Below, one piece after another: positions 12,306-23,000 of a stretch of DNA of 64,000 bases (the stretch's first letter is position 1; every line of letters starts with the position of its first letter). The notes beneath the pieces are model-generated. The model made no database searches and was not told the DNA's origin. It saw nothing but the letters and a program-made list of their open reading frames with translations. Source of the stretch: Amoeboaphelidium protococcarum. Taxonomy: Eukaryota > Aphelidiomycota > Aphelidea. The translations under genes and the position numbers were made by a program. The stretch is from contig JALECJ010000254.1 in NCBI GenBank assembly GCA_023515745.1, positions 558,001-622,000 of the forward strand. The letters are read 5' to 3'.

Positions 12306-12333
12306 GCTGACCATTTTGTACACATTGTACGAC
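12306..12333 (-). promoter_or_regulatory. Conserved upstream element, paralogue B
   Basis: GCTGACCATTTTGTACAC then ATTGTACGAC on the plus strand, 133 bp before the ATG. Includes the near-palindrome GTACACATTGTAC. Matches the elements before A and C. Confidence 0.55.
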
Positions 12334-12368
12334 TAATTTCATCTGCTATTTGCCAGTTCAACTGCGCG

Positions 12369-12397
12369 TGATAAAAAATACAACCACAAGTTCTTGT
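12369..12397 (-). promoter_or_regulatory. Second shared upstream element, paralogue B
   Basis: AAAAAATACAACCAC followed by (A/G)AGTTCTTGT; nearly identical to 15652-15680 before paralogue C. Read in the gene's direction it is an AT-rich TATTTTTTA block about 200 bp before the ATG. Confidence 0.45.
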
Positions 12398-13231
12398 ACT
12401 TCCCTCGTGATCAAGCGCCGACTTAGCACGCCTGGCACGTTACAGAATCAAACCTACGACTCTGTAAAGTAGTCACCACTGAGATACAATTGAACACCTA
12501 AATATCAGAGGGGTGTGAATCTTTGGCTCTTGATAAGAATTAATTTTTAAATACAGAATACGGTAATTGGCTCCGCACATGGCCTTTAAATCATCAAATA
12601 TTTGATACGATCATGGCGCCAATTATATACTTTGTAACTTACACCACAAATTTTACATCTTTATAAAAGTACTTTAGTATTTTACTATTCCCAATCAATG
12701 AGATTAGGCCTTAAGAGGTTAAATGTAGCAAAATCTTCTGCTATCAGAGATATAGCTCAATTGCATGGAATGCGGCGCGTCAACTCTCAAATCCCACAGC
12801 CATTGGGGCCAAATTATTACTTTGCAAACTATTTTCAATCACATTGTCTCCGTTTTGAGTTTAAAACAAATGACAATACGTATGTATATTGAAGTGCTTA
12901 CAGGTAATAATTGACTCATGTTAAATCGACCATATTTCGGTAGGTGGCTTACCGCGGCACAGAAGCAAGAGTACCTAAAGATGTAGGGAAACATAGCTTC
13001 GGTGGACACAAGTCCCAACGAAAGACTCAGTTCTCTACTTACTCGCCCACAAGATTTAGGTGAGTCTTATAAACTGTTTGTTCAAGTGAAGAAGGCGCGC
13101 AATTGTTGATATTTTGTCGATACGGCTGCCTGTTGATTCCAGTAAACGAACAACATGCATGGAGCAAGTTAACAAAACAGATTATATTATTCAAATTCAT
13201 CATCAATCAACCAAATTTCAACATCAAAAGA

Positions 13232-15448
13232 TCAGATTTCCTCTGCAGCTTTTTGCAGATATGGAACCTGGTTGTTACTGACATCAGTCATTCCTTTGTC
13301 AAGAGCTTCCTACTGAGTTTGCTGGTAATTTTGCTTCAGCGCGTTGAGATGCGCCCTATCTTTTTGATTCATAGGTCCAACCTTTTGTCTGTCCTAAGGA
13401 GCCTCACGGAAGTCAGTCATTTAGTTATATCCCGTCACGCCAAGGCGCTAAAAGGCCATAAAATTATCCATGCCGCCCAACTCTTGAGGTCCCCTGGCAA
13501 AAACTTTTGCAGATTGTTCATTGGCATAAGCTCCATTGCCATCAGCCTTGATTTTTTGAATATCTTGTTCAGAATAGCCCATTCTCTTCCAAAGACCGCG
13601 ACCAATTCTGGCTGGACCTATCTCTTCCATATCATTGCCCAGCTTACCACGTCGCGCTTAATCCGCATCATTAGGCATATTCTGACCACCGCTAGTTTCG
13701 GTTCCAACGGCACCAAGATATAACGCTTTAGCTTCTTTCTGCTGCTGTGGATCACTGATAACGGAGTTGATACCTTGTGATGCCGCTGACTTTGACACCT
13801 AAGAATTAGGCATAGGCATAGGACCACCGTTACCAGCTGCACTTGCTGATTAGGTAGATCCTGGAGCTTAGACGCGATATGCACCAGGAGGAGCCGGTGG
13901 AGATTAGGAACCAGGAGGTGTACCAGGCGGAGTACCAGGTGGTGTACCAGGCGGACTTCCAGGTGGAGTACCAGGAGGGGAACCAGGCTGAGCTCCAGGC
14001 TACTATGATCCAGGGGAGCCAGGAGGAGTACCAGGCTGCTGTGAACCAGGGGCGCCAGGACTAGGCGGAGTGCCAGGTGGTGTACCTGGTGGAGTGCCAG
14101 GCTGAGCTCCAGGTTGAGTGCCAGGCGGAGTACCTGGAGGAGTACCAGGTGCAGTACCAGGTGGGCTTCCAGGAGGAGTGCCAGGCTGCTACGAACCAGG
14201 GGCGGCAGGAGGAGTACCAGGCTACTATGAACCAGGGACGCCAGGAGGAGTACCTGGAGAAGTGCCGGGCTGCTATGAATCAGGCGCGGCAGGAGGAGTA
14301 CCCGAAGGAGCGCCGGGCTGAGCTTCAGGCTATTGAGCGCCAGGTTATTAAGTTCCAGGTTACTATGAACCAGGCGCCCCAGGATTAGGCTGAGATGGCC
14401 CAGTGCCAACAGGATTGCCAGAGGGAGGAATTGGAGTGAGCTATTCGTTAGATTCCTGGTACTTTTAGCCAGTAGCAGGATCGGTCCATTGCTTCGTAGA
14501 GGGATCGAATTGGAAGCCTTGCTCACCATTACGCACACTCTGCATTATGCCATTAGAGATACCACTAGTAAGAGGATCATTTGAAGGCTATGGCGCCTGC
14601 TGGGGTTGAGCCATCGAGCCTTGAGATTATGGATCTTGAGCTTATTAGACAGGGGCTCCGTTAACCATAGGTACGCGCTTGTTATCCATTTCAGATGTTT
14701 GAGGTGTCGCAGCTTATACCTCAGGCCCGGTGCGGATTTAACCAGGAGCGCCCTGTTACTGAGGCTGCGCAGGATTAACAGCGCGGGCTTACTAATTAAC
14801 GGCCGGACCAACAGGACCTTGCTGAGGCCCTTGTTAAGGTTAAACGGCACGTTGCTGGTCAGCTTACTAGGGCCGACTTTAAGCAACTTATTAGCCAGCT
14901 TGTACAGGTCTTCTTTCAGCAGGTTGCTATTGCTGCGCGCCCGGTAGTCCATTAGCTCGTTGAGATTGCTATTACTAAGCAGCAGCAGCCTATTAAGGTC
15001 TCTGAACAGAAGATCCAGCGCCATCGCCTTTCGGTCTCGCGGCAGCATCACCAGGTGTACCCAAAGGCATCTTTGGAGCTGCTTATTGTGTTGGCTTTTG
15101 ATTAGCAGTATTCGCAGGCTTTGCAGGCTTGGGATCAGCAGCTTTCTGAGGAGGAGGAGGAGGAGGAGGTTTAACAGCGGGAGCTTTCGGAGGAGGAGCT
15201 TTCGGGGGAGGAGGAGCTTTAGGAGCAGCAGCCGCCTTAGGAGCAGCAGCTTTAGGAGCAGCTTTCGCTCCTCCACCACTACCACCACCACCACCTTTCG
15301 ATCCAGCGCCAGCAGGAGCAGGATCACGCTTAAACAATTAAACGGAATTAACACCACCATTGTTGGTAGGCAACGCATTTACACCAATATCAGACACTAT
15401 AATACACAGCAGACTTGCAATACTTAGGAAATTTCTGGATATGATCAT
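13232..15448 (-). CDS. Secreted Pro/Gln/Gly-rich modular protein, paralogue C
   Basis: ATG 15448, TGA 13232-13234, 738 residues, no intron. Signal peptide [29 protein letters not shown] and KR site as in B, then Gly-rich and Ala-Pro-Lys repeats and a Gln/Asn/Pro-rich stretch. One 40-residue module (14544 to about 14425, [16 protein letters not shown]) follows. The middle is a long collagen-like block rich in PGTPPG, PGSQQPG and PGAQPG (14390-13880). The conserved C-terminal domain starts at 13678 and is nearly identical to that of A over [17 protein letters not shown]. An in-frame ATG lies further upstream (15526), but the MIIS start is the one conserved in all three copies and begins the signal peptide. 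Function unknown. Confidence 0.8.
13880..14390 (-). repeat. Collagen-like Pro-Gly repeat block in paralogue C
   Basis: About 500 bases of in-frame units PG(T/S/A)P and PG(S/A)QQ on the coding strand. Longer than the matching block of paralogue B, so it has expanded or shrunk since duplication. Confidence 0.75.
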
Positions 15449-15584
15449 ATTATTTACAAACAGATAGATAGGATGTAGGATGTTAGAAGATGAAAGAGCG
15501 CTCATATTCGACCAGGTGTAGGCCAAGATGTGAGGTAAAATCAGCCATGGATATCATTGGCTACCAGCATGAACATTCGCCATT

Positions 15585-15612
15585 GCTGACCACTTTGTAC
15601 TCATTGTACATC
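15585..15612 (-). promoter_or_regulatory. Conserved upstream element, paralogue C
   Basis: GCTGACCACTTTGTACTC then ATTGTAC on the plus strand, 137 bp before the ATG. Similarity to B continues on both sides (GGCTA...TGAACATT). Confidence 0.55.
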
Positions 15613-15651
15613 TCATTATGTCATCAACCATTTGCTGGCGCAGTAGACTGT

Positions 15652-15680
15652 GCAAAAAATACAACCACGAATTCTTGTGC
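15652..15680 (-). promoter_or_regulatory. Second shared upstream element, paralogue C
   Basis: AAAAAATACAACCACGA then ATTCTTGTGC; matches 12369-12397 before paralogue B, not seen before A. Confidence 0.45.
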
Positions 15681-16238
15681 TATGCTTGTGACCTGAGGCT
15701 GACCACAATCACGCGTAACACATGGCTAAATGATGCTTTCCGAGTCATCAAACAGCAACGCGCTCAATAACACCAACATCCAACGAATTATAGAGTTAGT
15801 GTATATTATTACATGCACCATCAAAGTTAATATTTATAGTTTAAGCACTTGACCATAAAGACAATCATTGAAACGAGCAAAGTACATCAAGGACACAAGA
15901 ATGCCAAATGGCTGTAGAGCACTGAACCTGTAGCGAATACTGCAATTGCTAGATGATATATTCAGACAGTTTCCCCACAGAAGCTCAATTTCTAGTTTTT
16001 TAAATAATCCACTTAATTTCACTACGCATCATATTCCAACTCTGATGCTAGGAAAAATCAGCCATTCATAACATAATGTCATACAATCCAATAAAATGTA
16101 TGCTGATAGGATGGAAATTGGATTTCAGATAAATCGGCGCACAGACTCTGGTCTATAACACAACGCTTCCTTCCTCAATACATTCTTTATCTTCATTATT
16201 GATATTGTCATTCTAAAGCAGACATCCAGAGACTTAAT

Positions 16239-18083
16239 ATGTAATAAGATTCCACTGACTCCTTTGAAAGCGGGAGGTAATCAAGTGTTACGCCAGTTGG
16301 ATCGCCTTAATCGCGTTGTCCACTCAGAGTTGAAACAATTGTTGATGACAAAGATGACCATAGGAGCCAGTGTGGTACAATCATAGATTTGGTGCCTATA
16401 GATTACCACGAAGAAGCAAGTCTACAGTATAAATCTCCTCTAGGTCAAGTTATTGGGCAGTATTAAGGCTCTGATTTATTTACGCGTTGGAGGAAGCGAT
16501 TTGTGAAATGGTGCTGTTATCAGCACGGCGTCTTTTACATGGCGTACTCTCTGGTGCAGCTCATCATGTTCAGCTATTATGTCGGCTTCTTTTTAAATGA
16601 TAAGTAATTAATAATGATGAGACAGAAGCTGCAGCCGGCATCTTTTAGTATTGCGCGATCCTCAGCCAAGATGTTGAATCTCAATCTGGCAATCATGCTG
16701 TTGACAATGTGTAAACGATTTTTAGGCTTCCTGCGCAGGTCATACCTGTTGCGGCGATATGTTATTCCATTCAATTAAGTGGCTCAGTTTCACCGGATCA
16801 ATGGTGTAGTCATATCTATTTACACTCTGGTACACGTCTGTTGTCACATTTTCAATTTCCTTCGCGTCTCTGCTGATAGCGGTATCTCATATGCATAACT
16901 CTTGTTTGGGTCAGGTGTGGGACTGACTGGCGTTTTGTGCACTTTATGTTTAATCTTGGTAGCCTCTATTGGTTTATTCTACCGACGATTCAAATGGAAG
17001 CATGAAGTGTTTGCTTACTCGCACTAATTGTACGTGCCAATGTACATTATCCTTCTGTTCCATGGTCAATTTTGCTTCACCAAGTACGATAATGGTAAAT
17101 GTTATCCTTCATAGTTTTGGATACTCAACCTGGTGCCTGGTGCTATATTCTTATATGAGAAGGTACGTGCAGAATTGATATCGCGTCTATGGCCTGCCTA
17201 TGTTGAAAATGTTACAATACTTCACAATGATGTCATTTAGCTAGAATTGAGTAGTCCGATGTGGTTTACGTGTGGTGGGAAATCGACCATTCAGGCTGGC
17301 GGATATCTTCGTTTAAATGTGCCTCAAATCTCGTGGCTTCAATGGCATCCATTCACCGTCACCTCTGCTCCCTCATCATCTTAGTCCATCTCTGTGCACA
17401 TTCGCCCTGCTGGCAACTTTACATAATAGTTACTTAGCCACATCAAGTATGCCCAAATCGCTGCTTAAAAGTCAGCCTCAGAATTTGGGTTGATTTACAA
17501 TTATCGCGCCTTCATGCCAACAATCTACTTTGACAATGGGTATTGCTCTCCCGCTGTGGATATTCTGAACACTTATGATGTTGCCGTGCTTATTGGCTGC
17601 GGGATCGGAATGACGCCGTATGCCTCAGTGTTGATACAATTGCTTGAGATGGATATGAGTCAACTGAGAGCTAAGAAGATCTATCTCAAGTGGATTTGTC
17701 GAGATTTTGAGGAATTTCAGTGGTTCATCGATATTCTGGTACGCGTCAACAAGGATGAAAGACTCAGTTAGGTGGTAGATATGAAGCTATATTGGACTAT
17801 AAAGTCTACAACGAGCACACTGACGCGTAAATTTCACAAAGAATGGTACAATGATCGCCATGGTGGAAAGTCAGAAAACTCAATCATGAAACAGCTGTAA
17901 GATTTTATGGTCCTAGGTAGACCAAATTGGAGTCGTGAATTTGAGAGCTTATAGCGTCAACACATGGGCTAGGTCGTGTCCTTGTACTTTTGCGGACCGC
18001 AGTCTCTGGCTGATCAGCTTCAGCGATTGTGTCACGAATAAGATGATCATACTACTTTTCTGTTCAACAAGGAGGAATTTTGA
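16239..18083 (+). CDS. NADPH oxidase / ferric reductase-like transmembrane protein (NOX)
   Basis: ATG 16239, TGA 18081-18083, 614 residues, no intron. Residues from about 90 are a multi-pass ferric-reductase domain with paired heme histidines (FHRINGVV.., HVCCH, and HEVFAYSHQLYV..HG). HPFTVTSAP (370-378) is the FAD-binding motif. IGCGIGMTP (452-460) is the NADPH motif, and YFCGP near the C-terminus completes the dehydrogenase domain. No EF-hands are visible, so it is NOX1-4-like rather than NOX5/DUOX. The enzyme moves electrons from cytosolic NADPH through FAD and two hemes to oxygen outside, making superoxide; ferric reduction is the alternative. The start is the first ATG after an in-frame TGA. 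Gln codons are mostly TAA/TAG. Confidence 0.9.
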
Positions 18084-18167
18084 TATAATACAATGCAAAT
18101 TTAAAAATGAATGATTAAATCGTGTAAATGAATAATAAAGTGATAGAATAATAATATTAACAAGAGA

Positions 18168-21134
18168 TCACTAGGCCTAATTTGCAGTAACAAAGGATTA
18201 GGTATCGCTCAGCCGTTGTTGATTTTCAATGCGAGCAATGTTCAACTGTACGATCGGCTACAATTTATAGTTCTTTGCCAGTATGGGGCAGATGTGTTTC
18301 AACGCTTCTGCACCATCCAGCTCGCCATTGAATGCTAAATCATCACTGAAAAGATCATCGATCAACTCTTGAGTGCGAGCGATAGCCATGTCACCTGCCT
18401 GCGACAGAGTGTTGGCGTATTACAGTAAAGCCTTTTTAAAACCTGCACAATCAGAGCTCAATCTACAAGAGTTGAGCAAACACTCTGCCTACTACAATTG
18501 TGCAGACAATCGAATATCATTACTTCTGTACACTGATGACTTTTGAATCTAATTCAGCGAATCCACTGCATTTTTGAACACATCCAGCGGCTACTTCTTA
18601 GGTACTACAACGGGTTCCTCCAGAATCTTTTAAAAGTCATTAGAGACCAACACGGCAGTCCAACAATGAAGACTGTAATCGTAAGTCATCACAGTGAAAT
18701 CACTCAAATGCACACTTACGCGTTCATTCTAAGCAACGTCAACGTGAATTACTTTAAGTATCTCATAATTTGACTTGTCCACAGCATTACTCTTCTTTAT
18801 GATAGATGACAAAGATATTCCATCCATGATGCACTAGGCACGTTTGATATTCCAAACCCACAGGGCGCCTTTGACACTTATAAACCAGACATGATATTTG
18901 TCAGCGAATGCACATTAATGTACCTGAGAATCACATTTTATAACGGGCAGCAACCGCCTACCACCATGAGACCATACAATAATAGTACAATCAGTAAGAC
19001 AAGCCACTAACATATCATCGGAGGTTGTGACCACTAGAACAGGCTGAGGAATATAATCAAACCAAGAGTGCAAGATGTCTTCAGCTTGATATTACAGTTT
19101 AGAGACACCTCGCATTTAAAGCTACTACACTTCTATTGAACGCGTCTAACCAGTTTTATTGTAAATGAATTCAATTTTCAACTTTCCCACGAGTTTAACA
19201 GGCTACAAGTTTAAAGGACTATCTGCAACTACTCTTTTGATTATTACAGCTGAGTGATTAGATGATTGTACGGCTGACGATTGTTATTATATCTAGTTAA
19301 AATTTTGAGGATACTTATTCTGTTGTGGACTTGAAACTACAAAGGGTTATACTCTCTTCTTACCATCTTTAGTCACTGTCATTTTCTACATTGACAGCAC
19401 ATTCACAGCCTATGATGATGATTAACTAGGCTTGACACTCGACATACTCTAGAATGCAGTAGTAGGATGTTATTATTAATGGTTTTTGATAGATGGAAAC
19501 TATAAATCTAACCGATTGTTAGTCTAGGCTGCACTACCACCGTCCAAAATCATTTAAAGGCGATCAAGCTTTGTGATTTATGGCAAAGAGGCACTTCCTA
19601 GCGTGATGTCGCCTTACTAAGCAGTACCACCAATCGTGGGAGTAGAATCGTCAACTAACGCTCCTTACTGTGCGGCCAAGTGAGGAAATTCTTAAAGCGC
19701 AAGGTCTTTCATATCAGCCTCCTTAGATTGCTACTCAGCGAATCCTTCAAACTGTTCAATTTTACGTTAAATTAAAGCCTAGTCAGCAATAATACCAAAG
19801 GGCGTTACAAGCCCAAGACTTGATGGAACGGTTTATACAATACGACTAAACGGCTGATTATCAGACTCCATAGCATTCTACCTGGTTTAGAACATGTTAA
19901 AGTTGAGAGAATCTTTCCGCACTTGAGATTAATGTTGTGCATCAGTACCAAGCAGGATAAACGTGATAACTCCATCAGCACCGACGCAGTAACATACAGA
20001 ACCATCACTACACCATCCGATGTCATAGATTCCACAAGATTCGTAAAGGTTGTTCAGTACAAGAGAGGCTCGTGATCTATTAGATTACCAGAACGACACA
20101 GATCCATCCTGAGATCCAATAGTTAGTAGCCAGTGACCTTCATCACTATTGGACGACTTGGACTTTTACTTGTGACTCTTAAATAGCCATGGATTGAACG
20201 CACAACACTCCGACGCGGACGTATGCCCAATAAGCGAGGCTTCCTCTTCAAACTGAGGCACCTACTGACCATTAACATTCTTTAAGGATCTCTTGGACAC
20301 TGATACGCTGTTAATCAATCCAGATTGATCATTAGCTTGAACCATAGCCAAGTTCTGACCATCTGGTGACCACGCACCGCGTCGAAAGAATCCATTACTA
20401 AATCCACGCTTAAATGGTTCTTTGATACGCCTAACCAAATCAAATTGACCACCAATAGCATTCCACACAGCGCCGCTGCCATCATCCGAGAATGAACAGA
20501 GCAGAGATCCAGTGGGGTCCCAACAGACTCCCTTCACGAAATTAGAATGACCATTAATAACTTTTACAGTTGACCACACCTCCGTGTCATACACTATAAC
20601 CTTGCCATCTAGACCACAGGATGCCAGATATTGACTCTTGCCTCCACTTTATGGATTCGATGAAGAAGACAATTAATGCTAGCTCTGCTAAGGAGGCGAC
20701 CATGCTAGATCCACAACATCTGATATGTGCTTATTAAGTCTGATTCTACAGCGCCATTACTCCAAATTAACTTCATCACTTCCAAAGACTTTAAAAGATG
20801 ATGATGATTACTATGAATCCATTTATTAATATTCCCATACTATCACCACATTATCTCCATCACTGGATGACGCCAAGTATTACCCATCAGGCGAGAATCT
20901 AACACACAAAACCGCTCCATTATGCAGGGACAGACTAGATAGAAGTTCTGTGCCAAACTCTGCTGTGGACTTATCTGGACATAAGTTCCAAATTCTGACA
21001 TGAGCATCAATACCACCAGTAGCCATTATAGGCCGCCTCGGATGCATACTAGCACTATACAACACAGTTCTAGACTTCTTCTCATCTCTATGCGCAATTC
21101 CATACGCCTTCACCACTTTTATCTAACTGCTCAT
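18168..21134 (-). CDS. HIRA: HIRA histone chaperone (WD40 + HIRA domain)
   Basis: ATG 21134, TGA 18168-18170, 988 residues, one frame. The N-terminal half is WD40 repeats typical of HIRA (HPRRPIMATGGIDAHVRIWN; GHSNFVKGVCWDPTGSLL; GAWSPDGQNLAMV). A Ser/Gln-rich linker leads to VTKDGKKRVQP (near residue 586), the B-domain signature that binds ASF1 in known HIRA proteins. The C-terminal HIRA domain follows (KGALWVWNI, VPKKQPLDVFKNAVDS). Human HIRA is 1017 residues, so length fits. It deposits histone H3.3-H4 independently of replication in the nucleus. The B-domain Gln is TAA. An upstream ATG cannot be excluded, but MSSQIKVVKAYG aligns with the usual start. Confidence 0.92.
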
Positions 21135-21454
21135 ATCAACACTAGCACTGTACAGTTGTCCTATTATAAAGAGTAATGTAGATTATAAATGAGACACGCG
21201 TCTTTAATGAGTGAATTAATTAATTACAGTCCGTGCTTAAGTACCAACATTAGACAAACAGAAAGAAGAGTGAAATGAACGAAGACAAAGAAGATGATAA
21301 TGAAACAGATTCATGCAAAGTCATAATGTATTAAGAAGTTTCAGCAAATAATCATATTTAATCAAGGAAGAATTACGCGTATATTAGTGCCACTATGAAC
21401 TTTGGTGAGAGAACTCATCAATGCGAGTGAAACGAACATCGTATAATCAATCAA
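21135..21454. other. Intergenic between HIRA and FHIT
   Basis: 320 bases upstream of HIRA and just after the FHIT stop. Holds ACGCGT at about 21195 and 21375; no gene seen. Confidence 0.5.
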
Positions 21455-22039
21455 TCAAAAGTCCAACTGATCATACTGCTGAAAGTGCGAGCGCAAACGG
21501 GCCGCCTCTTTAGCCATGTCTTCTAGAGTCCGGTCTGGACGATCGTCAAAGTCCATTCCCTTTTTGGGTAGGGCGGATGCTGTCTACACATCCACAGACA
21601 GTTCACCTTCATGACAATCCAGCTCATCGTAGATATCATCATTGTTCTTCCAGTCTCCAGCGATACGCGGAATGATGTGCACATGAACATGGAACACAGA
21701 CTGGCCGGCAGCTTTGCCATCTTAAATACCCACCGTAAGTCCAGTCATATCTTCATGATGTTCCGTGTCTCTGCCCACAATATCGCGTGCATACAGATTC
21801 TCAATTACATTGCCCACAGTCTTGACACTTTTAAACAGATCTGCACACTCTTCCTCGCTGAGATCAACGATTCTCTTCACCAATCTCTTAGGGAAGATGA
21901 GAACGTGCCCGGGCTTGATAGGCTTCAAATTGACAATTCCATAGCAATGTTGCGACGTATAGAACAGTTCGCTAACAGCGGCGATATCCCACTTGCCAAA
22001 CTTGATTTTTGATTAAGAGTTTAACACTTGACGCTGCAT
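21455..22039 (-). CDS. FHIT: FHIT-like diadenosine polyphosphate hydrolase (HIT family)
   Basis: ATG 22039, TGA 21455-21457, 194 residues, no intron. KIKFGKWDI and [15 protein letters not shown] match the FHIT N-terminus. The histidine triad is HVHMH (residues 117-121) in [14 protein letters not shown], which marks the catalytic nucleotidyl transfer site. [16 protein letters not shown] and [18 protein letters not shown] are the usual FHIT tail. Known members cleave ApppA to AMP and ADP in the cytosol, also in mitochondria of some species. Length is slightly over human FHIT (147) through a longer N-terminus and an insert after GQSV...IYDEL. One Gln each in GIQDG and SVDVQ is TAA or TAG. Confidence 0.92.
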
Positions 22040-22264
22040 TAGTAATGCGTTTTAAAGTTCCTATACTTGATGCTTTCAGTGTGGGTATTTAACGAGGAAT
22101 TGTGTACAAGTTCTCTATTGATTCTCTCGCCACGGCACGGCAGTCAGAGTTCTTTCAAAGGCGTTCTCTGGCACTTTCTTTCGGGTTATTCCTTCCAAGT
22201 CAATTCAATTCTTAGTGGTGGTGAGAGCGAACTTTAGTAACATTGTAATTTGGAAGATTTGATA

Positions 22265-22909
22265 ATGTTGGCGCATAGTATTAATCGATTGAGAATTGCC
22301 CAGAGCATTTAGATTAATTATCGCCGCTGTACTGTGAGGAATGTATCCAACACCTCTTGTGCACGTAATGCTTCTTCAGCTGCGGTGGTTGAAAAGAGTC
22401 CAGATAGTGGTAAGCACCATGACGGAGATCATGGTCATAGTCATGATAATGATGAACCACCACATGCCCGTCTTCCTGATAATTTTCTCTGGTACGCCGC
22501 TGCGGTGTGGGGCGCTGTTGGTCTCTTCATTGCACAGGATAGATACTTCACCAGGGCGGATGAGAATGGTAGACGGCGCTTGCACCCGATCACCAGATGG
22601 ATTCTCTACCACCGATAGAGTGAACACGAGCGAGAGGAGGAGATTCTGGATTTGATGAAGTCTGCGCGCCAGAGAGCCGAACTGAATGTCTTTTATCAGA
22701 TGGAGAATCATCGCGCTGTGAAATCACCTACTCTGGATGGTCGTATGCTGCGTCAGAGTGAATGGGGTGTGTTGCCTACAGCGAGCGATACCGAACACGT
22801 CAAGGGACTATCTGAAGTTCAATGGCGCAAAGGTTATGGTGAAGATGAAGACTCTGTAAGTGTACTTCAGAAGAAGGGGCTGGCAGATAGTAAGCCGCCA
22901 TCTGGTTGA
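22265..22909 (+). CDS. Small single-pass membrane protein, probably mitochondrial
   Basis: ATG 22265, TGA 22907-22909, 214 residues. The N-terminus is Arg/Ser-rich without acidic residues for about 40 residues (MLAHSINRLRIAQSIQ, RRCTVRNVSNTSCARNA), typical of a mitochondrial targeting peptide. A His/Asp-rich patch (HHDGDHGHSHDND) precedes one membrane segment (FLWYAAAVWGAVGLFIAQ). The C-terminal half is soluble and charged (HPITRWILYHRQSEHEREEEI, RMLRQSEWGVLP). This looks like an accessory subunit of an inner-membrane complex such as complex I, but I cannot name it. Two TAG codons (SIQIN and HRQSE) read as Gln keep the frame open. It is a real gene by codon pattern and frame length. Confidence 0.7.
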
Positions 22910-23000
22910 TATTCACGGCTATGAACATAAACAAATAATAAAGTCTACTTGCGTAATTATACAGCTGTTAGTATCTTTAACCAAACTCACGATGTTCTAG

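Larger units (their letters stand above)
12174..13231. other. Intergenic, upstream of paralogue B
   Basis: 1,058 bases between paralogues B and C. Holds two elements shared with the region upstream of C (12306-12333 and 12369-12397). A 64-codon frame at 12698-12892 (+) has no signal or domain and I do not call it. Confidence 0.5.
15449..16238. other. Intergenic between paralogue C and NADPH oxidase
   Basis: 790 bases. The first 250 hold the shared elements upstream of paralogue C (15585-15612, 15652-15680). Nothing further recognised; a TGA in the NADPH oxidase frame near 16197 closes that gene's upstream side. Confidence 0.55.

Noticed and set aside
12433-12496. tRNA-like sequence on the minus strand (A-box-like TATCTCAGTGG, B-box-like GGTTTGATTCT, loop that could read TTA)
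   Set aside because: A tRNA with a TTA anticodon would be exciting for this code, but the acceptor and T stems do not pair, so it is not a functional tRNA; likely chance or a decayed fragment.
11366-15427. Long Leu- and Arg-rich frames over the secreted-protein genes on both strands
   Set aside because: Frame-shifted readings of Pro/Ala/Gln repeats; the true frames give signal peptide, modules and the conserved C-terminal domain.
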